From the NCBI GenBank assembly GCA_963377175.1, contig CAUJNA010003777.1:132109-196108 (forward strand): a DNA stretch of 64,000 nucleotides, read 5' to 3'. The position numbers and the translations under genes were made by a program. Shown here piece by piece: positions 23,291 to 35,560 of the stretch. Under the pieces are notes generated by a model. It saw nothing but the letters and a program-made list of their open reading frames with translations. It did not search any database and had not been told where the DNA came from. Origin of the DNA: Effrenium voratum (taxonomy: Eukaryota; Sar; Dinophyceae; Suessiales; Symbiodiniaceae). How positions within the stretch are numbered: position 1 is the stretch's first letter; each line of letters begins with the position of its first letter.

Positions 23291-24941
23291 ATTGGTATTT
23301 ACAGGGGGTTCGACTCATTTCCGCGTTTAGAGGTGGTGTGAAATGGATTTCGTCCATCAGCATGGCGAGGTGTCCTCCAGCAAGGACATCCTGCTGGATG
23401 GATCGCCCGTCGCCCCAGCGGAGGGACCAGTCCGATGGAGAAGAAACACGCGGCAGTCCACAGGGATACCCAAGAAACATGTGCCTCGGAAATGGACATG
23501 CTCGCACAAAATACAAGACATATATATATATATAGGTCTTGTATGATGTACAATCGGAATACATATGTGTATATATAATGTATATGTGCAAACAATAATA
23601 AATATATATATACCTGCATGTAAACATCCAGAGATGTGTTGTTGGTTCTGAAAGGGGCGCAAAGGGGTCAAGTGGCAGGCCTTGCAAGGGGATCAACAGT
23701 TGGTACATCTAATTGTTTTGGCGCAAATGGCTATGCATTTTAACAGGAAGCGACCTTGAGAGTGGTTGCTGGACATGAGTCCCTGCCTAAATGATGTCCA
23801 AAGGGTCTCTAATCGAAGCTCATGCCCAAATAGTAAGGATTTAAAATCCTAGCTGGGTTGAGCTTCAGGTGGGTTGAACTTCCTGACCGTTTTTCTTGGC
23901 TTCCAGAGGGTTTGGCTCGAGTCTCGGGGAGCTTGAAGCTTCGCGCATCCTGCCCCTTCCGCACACAAATGTGAAAGCAAGGCGAACAGATAGAGGGGGC
24001 AACACCAGGTTGATTCGGTCAACACGGTTGGTCCTAAACCAGGCTATCAAGAATGTAGGTTTTCCATCCTGACAACCCTTATGTCAGGTTACAGCCTGGA
24101 TTAAACACCTATGTGTGAAAGGGCTTTGAGCCTAGTAAAAGTGCGTAACGACGGCTAAGATATTTGCATCTCGGAAAGGATGGTTCGAAGCCAGGCCCCA
24201 CGACTCAAGCTGTAGTGAATTCTTTTCTAGACAACGGTTTGGATGCGGTTTTGTTGTTTTCACCTGTTCTGCCCACTCTTTTAATATCCTGCAGGGGTGG
24301 GTCCACCAAAGCCACATCCAAGCCGCTTTCTAGCTTGGCTTTGGTGAATTTATGCCCGCCAACCACTCTTGAGAGGGTTCCTTAAGACAATGTATGGCCA
24401 TTGAGAAAATGACCAGGAATTCTCCAACCAGCAAAGTGTTAGTCTTTGGAAACCATGCATTTTAATAATCCCGGCTCCGAACCTCAATTGCGTTGTTTTG
24501 CTGCTCGTGCGTCAACCTATCTCTCCGGGACCAGGGGGTTTGACGTGCCAAACCACAAGGGACTGGTGAAAGGTTGTGGTTACTTTCCCTCACCAAGGAA
24601 GTTCTACTAGTGTGCCAATGGTGTCTTTGAAGCACCCGAGCAACAAGTGGTTCAGTTTTTGGAGTGCCGGGCGAAAACGCCACGTTTTTTGGTCCCTCTC
24701 GGGTTTCCAACATTTTCACCTTAGCAACCAGGGCCACCCCTGAACTCATGGATTCCTCGCATGGCCCGAGATCCCATTGATCCCTCCCCCTTGCCCGGAT
24801 CCGCACCCGCTCAAAATATGGACACTACCCAGGGTTCAAGCCTAGTTCCACCTGTAAAGGCGTAAAGGGCGCGGGACCCTAGACTTTTAGACATTTAGAC
24901 CTTTTTATGACATATCCTGAAAGTTGAAAACTCTTTTCCAG
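23291..24941. other. Post-satellite region, AT microsatellite and repeats
   Basis: Contains one arm of family K (about 23330-23352), (TA)n-rich DNA at 23519-23600 and a GGACAT...ATGATGTCC motif near 23765-23805. A frame at 23343-23500 (contains DILLDGSPVAPAEGPVRW) is protein-like but overlaps the repeat arm and has no secure splice sites. Confidence 0.4.
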
Positions 24942-25084
24942 GGACCCAGGACCCACTCGAGCCGTTCAACGCCAGACTCGAGGCGCGCGCTGCTGGTGAG
25001 CTCGGGCCTGCGGGAGGGCCATCTGCACGCTCTGCAGCTGAGTACCTTGGGGGTCTTCCGAGACGAGGCTCCGAGTGGACGGGG
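24942..25084 (+). CDS. Gene B exon, unassigned domain
   Basis: GC-rich block after TTTTCCAG. Contains RTHSSRSTPDSRRALLVSSG, then LREGHLHALQLSTLGVFRDE. The GxLHALxLSTL segment resembles a Kelch blade, but the match is weak. The donor is uncertain: a canonical CTG|GTGAGC at 24996 would give an 18-codon exon, yet coding composition continues, so I prefer GT at 25085 or a later end before the stop at 25119-25121. Confidence 0.5.
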
Positions 25085-25121
25085 GTCGATCTGCGCATCT
25101 GAAAGGAAGCCGTTTGTTTAA

Positions 25122-26424
25122 CCCCTTTAGGGCAAGTGGGCCTTTTCTTGGCGCAGGTGCGCTTTTGTTTCTGCGTTGAATTTCATCACCCTTGCATTGT
25201 ATCGAGCCTTGCGCACCGATAAACGGACTTCGATCGCCTGCGCGGGGGGAAATGTAGCGACCCCCTACCCCCTCTTCACCAAACTGCAACGGATATTGGA
25301 CCTTTTGAGGGATCCCTCTTAGGTTTTGTCTAAAGATACGCCAACAGCACAGCAACTCTTTCCAGGCTCGAAGTCGTTATTTCACGGTAGACATCTCTTT
25401 GGATGGTATTTCAACGGGGCAACTGAAAAGACGAAACTCTCAGCATGGCAGCCCAGGGTTTCGCCTTGCCCTTCGCCCGGCCGAAAGGGGCGTGTTTGTC
25501 AGGAGGGCAGCCCCTTGTTGCCGCACGCCGGATGGGAGTTCTGGGCCTGCGTCTCAGAGACAGAAGTTGGGGAACTAGGTCCCCCAGCTAGGTGCCCTTT
25601 TACCGTTTCTTTTGTGGGGGAGGGTTTTCCGACTAAAATAGACTACGGAAAAAAGTTGGTACCCTTCTTCTAACCTCTCTACTGGAGGACCTAGGCAACA
25701 TGTAAAATGTTGCTTCATTTCCATGGTTGTGGACATGGGGTGTTGGGGCCACTGGGCGCTAAATTTCGGTACAATAGAATCTCCTTGAAAGTAACCAAGC
25801 AGCCAGCTTCGGGAACCACAGAAGGTCTATTTCCACAACCAACGTTCTGAAGACAACAGACAGCACCCTTTACAGCAAACCCCGGAGAGGTACTTTTGTA
25901 TCCTAGACACCACTAGTGGTGCTATTTTAGTCTTGGGAAACAATGCATAAACTTGTGCTAGCCAGTCAACTCAGAAGGTCCCAAAGTGAGCAATGTGGAC
26001 CATTCTATGTGCTGTTGTTCCTGTACTCGTTGGTCTTTGCTTCTTTGACATGTCCCTTCTCTTCCCACTTCACCTTCCTACGTTTGTCTAGCTCACACCT
26101 TCTGGGTTCGTGGCTGCCTCCTACAAATGCTTCTACTCCCTTCTCGTATCCTAGCTTTTGGATGTGCAGTTTCTTTCATCGCGTTATCTCACTAGCCCCG
26201 AAACCACTACTCTCAGGGGCACGGCACCACAGCGGCCTAGACCAGGACACACGGGCTTATTGATCCATTACTCCTTATTTGGGTGTTTTCTTTGAAGGGT
26301 ATGGTATGTTTGGTGGGGGGTTTGGTGGGGAAGCCTTTGACCGGCGTTGTTGTCACGCACATCTTCAGTTTCTGGCGGAAGGATCGGGAAGGATGCCCTC
26401 ATGTTCGTGGTCATGCGGCACGTT
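25122..26424. other. Intron-like region with family A copy
   Basis: Apart from the GT...AG element at 25592-25694 I see no supported feature. A frame ending just before the element (to about 25591, contains GWEFWACVSETEVGELG) is mildly protein-like. Confidence 0.4.
25592..25694 (+). repeat. GT...AG dispersed element, family A copy 2
   Basis: 103 bp, GTGCCCTTTTACCG to CTGGAGGACCTAG, with the same core and stem as the copy at 3430. CTAG is present immediately before the GT and as the last four bases, compatible with a short target duplication. Confidence 0.85.
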
Positions 26425-26493
26425 TGTGTGCGTGTGTGCGTGTGCGTGTGCGTGTGCGTGTGCGTGTGGGCGTGTGGGCGTGCGGGCGTGCGG

Positions 26494-26548
<55 letters not shown>

Positions 26549-26754
26549 TGGGTGTGTGTGTGTGTGTGTGTGTGTGGGTGTGTGCGTGTGCGTGTGCGTG
26601 TGCGTGTGCGTGTGCGTGTGCGTGTGCGTGTGCGTGTGCGTGTGCGTGTGCGTGTGGGTGTGGGTGTGGGTGTGGGTGTGTGTGTGTGGGTGTGTGTGTG
26701 TGTGGTGTGGGTGGGTGGGTGGGTGGGTGGGTGGGTGGGTGGGTGGGTGGGTGG

Positions 26755-26785
<31 letters not shown>

Positions 26786-26875
26786 TTTGTGTTTGTGTGT
26801 TTGTGTTTGTGTGTTTGTGTGTGTGTGTTTGTGTGTGTGTGTTTGTATGTTTGTGTTTGTATGTTTGTGTGTGTT

Positions 26876-26909
<34 letters not shown>

Positions 26910-26923
26910 TGTGTGTGTGTTTG

Positions 26924-26958
<35 letters not shown>

Positions 26959-27121
26959 ATGTATGTGTGTGTGTGTGTATGTGTGTGTGTGTGTGTATGT
27001 GTGTGCGTGTGTGGGTGTGTGGGTGTGTGGGTGTGTGGGTGTGTGTGGGTGTGTGGGTGTGTGGGTGTGTGTGTGTGTGTTTGTGTGTTTGTGTGTTTGT
27101 GTGGGTGTGTGTGTGTGTGTG
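26425..27121. repeat. Compound GT-rich simple-sequence block
   Basis: About 700 bp: (GTGC)n and (GTGTGC)n at 26425-26660, (GTGG)n at 26700-26755, then GT tracts interrupted by GTTT, GTAT and GTGGGT variants. Alternating purine-pyrimidine DNA of this length favours Z-DNA. The long Cys-Val and His-Thr frames on either strand are artefacts. Confidence 0.95.
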
Positions 27122-29040
27122 CTTGAGCTCTTTTGGGGTCGTTTGAGCGAGAGTCCAATCGGTAGCTACTCATTTTGTGGGGGCCCTGTTTTGGCGCGCA
27201 CGCACACAAACACAAACACATGCATGCACCCATATTGCAAGTGGCCAGACTTGCAATATTTAGCGAATCAACAATACTCGCCCTAAACGTAAGGCAATCA
27301 GTTGTTCGGATGCAAGCATGTCTCAGCCCGCGTGCATTCACGGAGACATCTGCGTGCCCCACTCCAAAGGCTGGTTCTTTACGTTCATAAGCATGAACCC
27401 ATCAGTATTTCAGTCTCCTTTGGAGGCTGCGGGCTTCGAAATTGAGAAGTATGTGTACCTTTGACCACCCAAGGCTCTCAGAGGCTGTGCCTCACCCAAG
27501 GGACCCTCAGGGTCGAGAATCTTTCCTTGGTGATGTGTCTGCCTCTCTTATGGCAAGCTCACCGGCAGGCAAAACGAGCTCACCATGATGTAGGTCCTTT
27601 GCTTGGGGATTTAAATCCTAGAGCACATTTTGCAGATCCTTTCATGGGACTGTTCCATTTTGGAAGGAATCATGCTCTGCTTTGGGGGAAACCCACCCTA
27701 ATCGATCCGTAAGGTTTCGTAATCCGGAATCAACAAAAAATCACGGTGTCAGCGCCCTGCAAGGGGGGGGGGGTGGAAGTGCTGGCGCTCCACGGGTAAA
27801 TCAATTTGCTTCAAATCAACATCCCCCATTTTTGCCTACCCCATAGCTTGGAACCTTGATTGGGGGTACGGATGCCCTAAATATATGTAAGGGTTCAAGG
27901 AAAGCTCTTGTTTACAGGAATGCTCCATGGTTTTGTGGTTGAGTATGGTTGGTTTGCTTGCACTGAGGGCATCCATATTGCAACAGCCTGGATTCCCAAG
28001 TCAGGTCCAGCCAGACGACAGCCGAACCCCGGAAATCTTCATGCAGGCCTGGTGAGCAGCTTGAAACCAGGTTTCAGACATCTCCTCTTAGAGGGGTTTC
28101 TAACATCTCCAGGTGAGTCTCGCTGTGATGTTTTAAGGGGACGTGTAGCGATCATGAGTGTGGCTCTGTATCATCGCCTTTTGGCTCCAGTCCAAAGTGT
28201 CCTCTTGGGACGATTGGCCATTTTGGTAGGTGGTTTTACTGCCTGGTTTGGTGGGTGTGGCAATAAGGCTTGATACTAATCGTAACCATTTGGGCAGAAC
28301 CAAAATCAAAGGCGCTCAACACAGGGCTTTCGATATATGTTATTTGAACTGGTTCGTTTTAAACACGTCCTTGTGGCTGCTAATCCAATGGGACCACTTA
28401 GGCGTAGGCCTCACTTCCATTTGCTGAAGGTGACTTGGATATTTGCCCCGTTTGAGTTTTACATATGGTCAAGCCCGGTTCAAACACATCAGTCAACTCG
28501 CAGTGAGGTCACAGGCCAAGCGTAAATAGAATGCGAGCAACTGCAAAAAATCGCATCTGTTGGAACCGTATGCATGCTTTAAAGAACCAGGTGGGTTCTA
28601 GCAAATGACTTAGAACCCATTCGTTATGACCCATTCAAAGGGTGACCCGAATTGTCCTCTTTGGGTGGTGCCTAATTCATGCGGGTTGGCGCCTGATTTG
28701 TTTAGCTCTGGGAAACAGGGAAAACAAGCGCGTGAATTTGGGTTTGGGAGCTGCGCCCTTCGAGCAACTCCCCAACGGAGACGTTTTGTGAGGGTATTTT
28801 GAGACACCCAGATCCCTGGTAAAATGGACAAGGCGAGGATTTGTGTGGGTTCCAATATGACTCAGGACAGGATCTGTTCAAAGGCTTTTTGGGGTTCCAA
28901 CCACAAAACGCAGTTTTGCAGTGGATTTCACCCCCTTTTCCCTTCTTTGTTAGGTTCCCTACTAAATATGGGCAGCTCCACAAAGGGTTCCATTTTGTTC
29001 TACCTTTCGGGTCACTGGTTTCAACTGGGCCGAACGTCAG
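27122..29040. other. Intron-like region upstream of the Ig-like exons
   Basis: Holds family F copy 2 (27548-27600) and a G-run at 27763-27772. A frame at 27908-28273 has possible coding character and a GTGAGT at about 28113, but no acceptor I trust. Confidence 0.4.
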
Positions 29041-29235
29041 GCGCCAGAGCACGGCGGTGAAGCAGCCACCAACAGCAACATCACCCTGTTCTTCAGCGAG
29101 GCTTTGCAGGCGAGTGACAGACAAATGATTGGTTCGACTACTCGGGTTCATGGCGTTGAGGTTCCAGGGGATGCTCCCCTGCGTAACATCAAGCCCAAGA
29201 AGATGGCCTACGGAGATATGTCCACAAAAGAGTGC
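29041..29235 (+). CDS. Gene B exon: SbsA/Big_5-type Ig-like domain, N-terminal strands
   Basis: 65 codons in phase 0-0 between CGTCAG and GAGTGC|GTGGGT. Begins APEHGGEAATNSNITLFFSE and continues ALQASDRQM. The motif TNSNITLxFSEALxAS matches the opening of SbsA Ig-like (Big_5) domains, whose pattern is roughly P-x-G...T-N-x-x-I-x-L-x-F-S-E (family knowledge from memory). The tail RNIKPKKMAYGDMSTKEC is less typical, so the real donor could lie earlier. Such domains are usually extracellular or surface modules. It joins in frame to exon 29521. Confidence 0.65.
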
Positions 29236-29520
29236 GTGGGTTCCATGTTCATCAGAGCATTCCCTGGGCTTGCTTTGTGACTGACATGGCCAATTGGTGT
29301 TCGATCAACTGGGCAGCTAGGAGAAGAAGCTGCAGTGGTTCACCATTGATTGTTTTGCCAGGCCTGTCTCACTGTCGGGGTTCCTAGACTTGACATATTT
29401 TTTTGGGGGAAGACCATCTTCTTTTTTTCTTAAAAAAAAAGGCAAAAGGGTCCAATTTTTTGTTGGCGAATCCACTCGATCGGATCTGAGTTTTTGCTTT
29501 TTGCTCCGGATTTCGTCCAG

Positions 29521-29596
29521 GCAGACATGGCGGGTGTCATCAACATCAGCGACGGCCTGCAGGACGAGATCATCATGATCTCCACGCCCAGCTCCA
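29521..29596 (+). CDS. Gene B exon: Ig-like domain, central strands
   Basis: 76 nt from TTTCGTCCAG to CTCCA|GTAAGG, an excellent donor. Reads ADMAGVINISDGLQDEIIMI then STPSS, alternating hydrophobic residues as expected of beta strands (compare the GxIxI segment that follows FSEAL in SbsA-type domains). It ends with one base of a split codon. The next exon starts with the other two (giving Thr), which supports both joins. Confidence 0.7.
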
Positions 29597-30163
29597 GTAA
29601 GGGCGAGGGCTATGCACGGAAGCCAAGTGCCGAGCGCCCGGGTCAAGGAGTTAGGGGGACCGTTCTGCTTTTCCCGTCTTGGTCATTCTACGGGTTTTGT
29701 GGGTTGCCAACTTTTGCTGAGTGTCCTTTTACCCAACATGGACCTAGAAGACAAGATTCCTCTAAATAGAAGGGACCCCTTGGCGGGCGTCGGAGGATAC
29801 GCCTGTGGACATGTTATCCTTGGTGCAAGCTCCGAGCGCTTTCATACCCCCGTTGCAAACACACGGAGCGGAAGCTGTGAGCAGAGGGGCCAAAAGTGGC
29901 AGGCCAAGTAGCTGCCTGGCCTCAATATGCATGTTGTTGTGTTTTCAAGTCAGACAACCCCTGTTTTCGTTGCTGGACCGACAGCCTTTGTTCGTTCTTT
30001 CCTAGGCGCCCTTTCATTATTGAAAAAGACACCCCGTTGTTGTCCTTTCGCTCTGGGGTTCCCTATCGCTTTGAACAAGACGCCCCTTTCTTTGCAGTTT
30101 TCTCCGGAGAGGTTCGCTTGTTGTTTTTACAGCGAAGGCTCACACTTTTTTGTAGTTGTTGTC

Positions 30164-30288
30164 TTGTTTGTTTGTTTGTTTGTTTGTTTGTTTGTTTGTT
30201 TGTTTGTTTTGTTTTGTTTGTTTTGTTTTGTTTTGTTTTGTTTTGTTTGTTTTTTGTTTGTTTGTTTGTTTGTTCGTTGTTTGTTTCC
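30164..30288. repeat. (TTTG)n / (TTTTG)n simple repeat
   Basis: Tandem TTTG and TTTTG units inside an intron, bordering the coding blocks at 29.6 and 30.7 kb. Confidence 0.95.
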
Positions 30289-30719
30289 TAAAGGTATGGT
30301 CTGAACCCAAGACAATATGTGTTCGAGAACTGCATGATCCCTTCACTGACCAAATTTCCTGCTCCCGGTTTGCATGGGAGCAACCCTGTCCGTCATTTGC
30401 GAGGATGTGATACCGTCTCTTGGCGACATCCTTTTTGGTGCGCACTTCCTGAGTTCCTGGTCTTAAATTGTAGGAATGCACATGTTTGGACTTGGTTTTT
30501 CCCTCCGGAAGTGAGGGTAAGGGACCCGCAATCCCTCTTGAATCTGCTTTGAGTTGCTTTAAGTCGATTACAAGCAAGATCTTTTGGTTTTGGTCGAAAA
30601 AGGTATTGTGATCTCTTGTACAATCTATTCAGTGGCCAAAGCGATCCCCGGAAAGAACGAATGCTCAGCAATGCAACTTTCTATTTGTCTTTGCTGTCTC
30701 ATCCCCCTCGCCCGCTCAG

Positions 30720-30812
30720 CCAGCTGGATTCTTGCGGTGGGGATTCAGAAACGGGGTTCACCCCAAGCTATTGACCGGTTGGCTAGGCCCCCAGCAAACT
30801 GTGCAATGGTTC
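30720..30812 (+). CDS. Gene B exon: Ig-like domain continuation
   Basis: 93 nt after a long, textbook pyrimidine tract (TCATCCCCCTCGCCCGCTCAG at its end), closing at GGTTC|GTTAAG. Reads SWILAVGIQKRGSPQAIDRL then ARPPANCAMV. It enters with two bases, as required by exon 29596, and is phase-symmetric. No hallmark residues of its own; it is assigned to the Ig-like segment by position and phase. Confidence 0.65.
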
Positions 30813-31284
30813 GTTAAGTGACCTCAGGGCCATTTTGGGCAGAGAGGGCCTCTGAGCTTCGTCTGAGCACTGTTAAGACCCACCCTCCCCTGCAAAGGAA
30901 CCAACGGAAGATACCCAAAGAACAAAACACAATAAGCCCTTCTTTGTTGGGCGGTTTTTGCAGACCTCACATGCGCGCAATTCGCATTGATGTTTTGTGA
31001 GGGCTATTCATTAAACCCTGAATAAGAATGAGGCCTTTCCAGGATCCCGGTAGTCGCATATCCTTGACTTATCCTTGGCTTGGATAGCCCGGCCTACATG
31101 ACTTCCATTGGGCATATGGCAAACAGTGCCCCCTGGTTTCGCTTCACACCAACTTTAAAAGAAGTGTGCCCTCAACACAAACCCTCCTAACCCCGAACCT
31201 TAATACCTAGCCCTACTACTCCTAACCCCGACATGTATTCCCAGGCTATTTGGGGTTCAACCACGAAACGCCCCCAGTTGCTAG

Positions 31285-31407
31285 GTCTTGGTGCATGGTG
31301 CCGTGGTCATCATCAACCCTTCCCTCGACTTCGGCCCGGCCCTCGACTCCTCGACTGTTGTCTGGTCGCCGGCTCGAGGCAACGGCATCTCTGGGGCCTC
31401 CAAAACG
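31285..31407 (+). CDS. Gene B exon: Ig-like domain, C-terminal strands
   Basis: 41 codons in phase 0-0 between TTGCTAG and AAAACG|GTTTTC. Reads VLVHGAVVIINPSLDFGPAL then DSSTVVWSPARGNGI. The GxVxINPxxxL element is typical of the second half of SbsA/Big_5 Ig-like repeats. Phase shows that at least one small exon lies between 30812 and 31285; CAG|ACCTCACATGC at 30964 is a possible start of it. Confidence 0.7.
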
Positions 31408-31561
31408 GTTTTCTGTTTAAAGATGGGTATGCGTCAAAATTAACCACCAGGGGGCCGCAGGTTTTCGAAACCATGTTTCCATTTACCAGGGCTTCATTTT
31501 GGGTATCTATTTTTGACCCGCAGCCATATGACGCTCATTAGTTTGGCTGTTTCTGGGGGTT

Positions 31562-31602
31562 ATCAAAGTCACTTTGACTTGCCACTTTAGAGTGACTTTG
31601 AT
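31562..31602. repeat. Perfect 12 bp inverted repeat in family I
   Basis: ATCAAAGTCACT and AGTGACTTTGAT around a 17 nt loop. The surrounding CTGTTTCTGGGGGTT context recurs near 51675-51755. Confidence 0.7.
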
Positions 31603-32637
31603 GACGGCAACCTCAGAAGTGCCCCATATTTTGGGCCAAGTCTTCTGAAGCCTGGTTCATCCTTCTGCCTATCGGCAACATCTGAACAACCCCAGTTCGT
31701 CCGCAAGGTTGATTCATCCGGGGCCGAGTCGCCGAATGCGAAGATTCCTTTTGACCGCTCGGGTGTCCCTCGTTTTGGTCTATCCGTCAATGTCCTACCA
31801 GGCCAACATTGGTTTTGTTTCTGCGGCAAGTGACTAAGTCCCCGAGTTCAAATGTCGAATTCAACATGCGCATCTGGTTTGTGCAGTTGGAAGTCTTGAG
31901 CGTTTGGACATGGCAGACTCAGATGGCCAGTCGAAATGGGATGACTCTCCATGTTATGGCTACTGAAATGCAGGAATCCTGGTTGTTTGGGGCCGGATGA
32001 TGACTTGCAAGGAATTCTACACTACGTTATGTGGCAAACTATAGCGAGGTCACTTGGGGGTAAGACACGCTATTGTTCATGATGAAGGTCCCTGTCTTAC
32101 TGATTCTATTGTTTGCCCTGATTCTATGTTTGTTTGCTAGAACGATTGGTCAAGGCTACAAAACATAGCCCCAGATTTGCGGGTGTCGTTTCTGGGTTTA
32201 TCGACTCCAACAGATCCATAAGGGGGCGTTTTTAGGTGGGTTGCTTGAAGGTGTGGGGATTCTCGCTTCTGAGGGGAGGGCGGTAGACACTCCTATCAGT
32301 TGTATTTCTCCCCTTACCTTCAAATCCCCCAGAACAAATGGAAGGCTTCCAACCCCTATTCGGGAAACATCATCACCCTTTGACCAGACTTTGGGATGTT
32401 GGATAAATATACCTAATCCCGCGGGTACCGACCCCCCTTGGATTTCGGGCGTGCAAAAGTCGAACCTTGCTTGCGAGTCCAAACTTGAATGTTTGCAGGT
32501 TGATTTCCTTTCCGAGCGCAAGCAGTCAATACTTTACTTGGCCAACCAACGCAAACAGTGAAGGTCATTTGGGATCTTAACCGTTCCTGTGACCGCCTAA
32601 GTGGCACCGGACATGGGATCCCTGCAAGCCTTCCTTC

Positions 32638-32726
32638 ACTTTCTGAGTTCAGGACTTTAAACTTTTGGGGAAGACCAAATTTTAGTGGCTAGCAAGTTTG
32701 GACTTTCTTTGGCCACTCAGGAAGTG
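32638..32726 (+). repeat. Dispersed repeat family C (representative copy)
   Basis: GAGTTCAGGACTTTAAACTT then TTGGGGAAGACCAAATTTTA, ending CCACTCAGGAAGTGAGC. This is the most abundant family of the window. Further copies lie at about 29375-29480, 30445-30530, 34196-34312, 36075-36110, 39808-39892, 41636-41712, 53705-53755, 62318-62412, 63320-63400 and 63785-63835, and one runs off the window end. Confidence 0.75.
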
Positions 32727-35463
32727 AGCATTCCACACATGTGCCTGTTAGCGGGAGGAAGGGTAACCAAGTTTAAGCGGGCGTCCAGTTGGAGCTTTTT
32801 TAGATCATTGAACCTTGGTGGTTCAACCATATTCCGGTAGGCGTCCATTGTTCTGCTTCTGTTTTCTCATGGCAGGCTCACCTGAAGAAACCGGGGCTCA
32901 TGACAAAGGTCCTTTACTTTGTCTCCAAATCTTATTTCAGGTTTTGGCAATGTTACAAACAACTGCAGATGGTGTCTTGGCCTTTCGGCTCCTTTAGTTG
33001 AGGCCTTCGGATTCCATATCCTTGAGGCTATGGGCGCATGGTAACGGTGAACTTTGAGCCCGGCGTGTTCCGAGACCTTGCAGCCAGCTTAGTTTGTTTG
33101 GTTGGGCCAGGGCAAGCGGGAATTTCAGGGACACGCAGAATTTGGGGTTGTTTGCAGTTGTTTGTGGCAGGATTCTTTGTAGGGTTCAGTTTCCTTTGGC
33201 TACAAAAAGCAATTTCCTTTGCCCTACTTGGTGTTCCTTACTGATGAAGCCATGTTATTTCGGACCAGTCCGGGTCATTTGCAGGTTGTCCTCCCAGGGT
33301 GTATTGCACAGTCTCTTGGAAACTCACTTCCCCAAAAACACCATTGTAGTTTAGATTTGGCCGCTTTTGTGACTTGAGTTTGTTCCCGGACTTCCTGCTC
33401 GGGAAGACCATTGAACAGGTAAGAAAAAAACGTTTGGGCGGCATTCCGATGAAGTAAGTTTTAAGCGCCAACATAAAGACGCCTGGTGATGGGGAAGCAG
33501 CCTTGCCTGCAAATGAACCGACCGCACCTAAAAAAGAGCCGTCAGTGTGGCGTGCATATGGCACACTCATTCTACAGTCTTGAACGTTTACCAGTGTTTC
33601 TCAATATTTCCATTGTTTTATGTTTTTGCTGAATCAGGAGTTTACACGTTGTGAAGCATATGTTTGAAACAGAACGGCAGAATCTTGCCATGTCCCTCGA
33701 ATTCGCCCACCCAATGCCGCTGTTGCCAAGGTCTGTCCGTGTCTTTGCTAGTCATGCCAGAGCGTTCGCATCTGCGCAGCTCGAAAACTGACCACAATGC
33801 GCACATTCTGGGCGACAATCAAAGCATGTTGCCCGGCGCGCTGTACAACTCTTGCGATTTGGAACTTGTGCAATTGTTTTTCGTCTTCGTAGAGGTCTAC
33901 TTGGCCCACGTGTGCCCAGTCAAGCCATGTTCGTGGGCGTGTTTGTTGGCGGTGCAGTCGAGCAGGTGCGTGGGTGGGTGGCATGTCCAGCGGGTTTGCT
34001 CGGAGAATTTGTTTCGAGTTCCTTGGGGTAGGTGAGACAAGACGAGTCCCCTCACGTCGTAGTGCGATTCGCATGGGATCGTTTGCGACTGACTAAGGCC
34101 GGCAACTTGTTCCCTGGGCCAGGGACTCAGCATGCAAACCGCAAACAAGAGAAAACCAAGCAGGAGTGGGCGGTTGCAAGGGCTTTGTTTTAATCATCGC
34201 CCTTTTCCCACTTTCGGAGTCCCTGGGCTTTATACTTTTAGGCAAGGCCATTCTAGTGGCCAACACAAAATGCCGTTTTGTTTGGCTTATTCACTCGGGA
34301 AGTGAGCTTAGCACCTCGTTTTTTGGGTGGTTGGTGACGTCCAAAGGGTTGCTATCGTTTTGAGCGGCCCCCATTTCCTTCAAGGCTCACTCCTTGCGTT
34401 CAGACCATCCGAGGCTGTCGGGAGAGTACTACTTCTACACCGCGCCATCTCAGTTTGCCCTGGCGGCCCCCTACGTGCGGCTTGGCCAAGTCACGCACTG
34501 ATTTGCCCACGGTCCATGGGTTCTTAGCTGCATGCGGTGCTCATTTCATGTCGCACAAGAAACAGGGCGAGCCCTAAATGTCTCATGGTCGGGAAAGAAA
34601 TCATTTTGACCGGCTCACAGGGTGGGGATTCGAATGTTTGGAACTGGCCGGCAACCTAAACCCCTCTAGCTCCCACTGCAAAAGGATATCCAAGGCGCCC
34701 TTCCAGGGTAGAAGGCGTTTCCAATCCGAACAGGGGGGTGGTGGGCGCCCGATCAAAGCCACCAGGGCTCGGCTCCTGAGCAGTGCTCCAAGTGGGTTGC
34801 TTCCTTTGTTTCGATATGTTTGGGAAAGGGTTCCCTTTGACAGCACGGCCAAACAGTTCTTGGATAGATTTGGGCCAGTTCCGTCATCTTTACTGGCAGA
34901 TGTAGAGGATCCAAATCCTCGTGGAGTGGATTCCTGGATGTATTTTTGAGGGACCTTGGGAATGGACCCTCACGGATGTTTGTTGTTTTTTGCGGCAGTT
35001 TGGGTAAGGGGAGGGACACGTGTCTGTCTCTTTTTTTGAGTTGCCCCCCCCCTTTTGGGTAAGTCTTGTTCAAGAGAAAACCCAAAACGGGAGCACCGTT
35101 GCGCCATTTGGGGGATTTTTGGGGTTGACGGAAGCCAAAAGGAACGGCAGCTTTGAGCCGCCCATGGGCAAGAGGCTCCCCAAGCCTAAAGCGCCAGCTG
35201 TCTGCTGAGAGGCGCTACCCGAGCTTCCGCAGTCCCCGGTTCACACCCCGAGAGGGCGCCAGGAGCCCCAGCCGAAAGGAGCGAGCGAAAGGCTTTGGAG
35301 GCAACTCGCGTGGGGAGTCTCAAAATGGGCTTGTCAAAAAAAAAAAACATCCGGAAAATGGTGTCTCAAATGGCTTCTCTTTTGTTTTACTCTCCGAAAA
35401 TGGTTTGCCCAAAAGAAGACACGTCCTTAAAACCCGAGTAGATGAAGGCTAGGGACAATCCGC

Positions 35464-35560
35464 ACCAGCCAGAATTGGGTGCGGATATCCGCTTTTCTGG
35501 TTCTTTGCATGGCTTTGGGTAGGCCATTTCAATATCGCGTTTTGATTGTGTCTCAAATGG
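35464..35560 (+). repeat. Dispersed repeat family G (representative copy)
   Basis: GCGGATATCCGCTTTT, then a GGGTAGGCCATTTCAATATC motif and TTGATTGTGTCTC. Other copies lie at 6852-6935 and 51805-51905. Confidence 0.7.

Noticed and set aside
26268..27362. 364-codon His/Thr-rich and 335-codon Cys/Val-rich frames on opposite strands
   Set aside because: Low-complexity artefacts of the GT repeat block.
33748..34074. Minus-strand frame suggestive of a retroelement
   Set aside because: No reverse transcriptase, integrase or RNase H motif was visible; kept only as a note.
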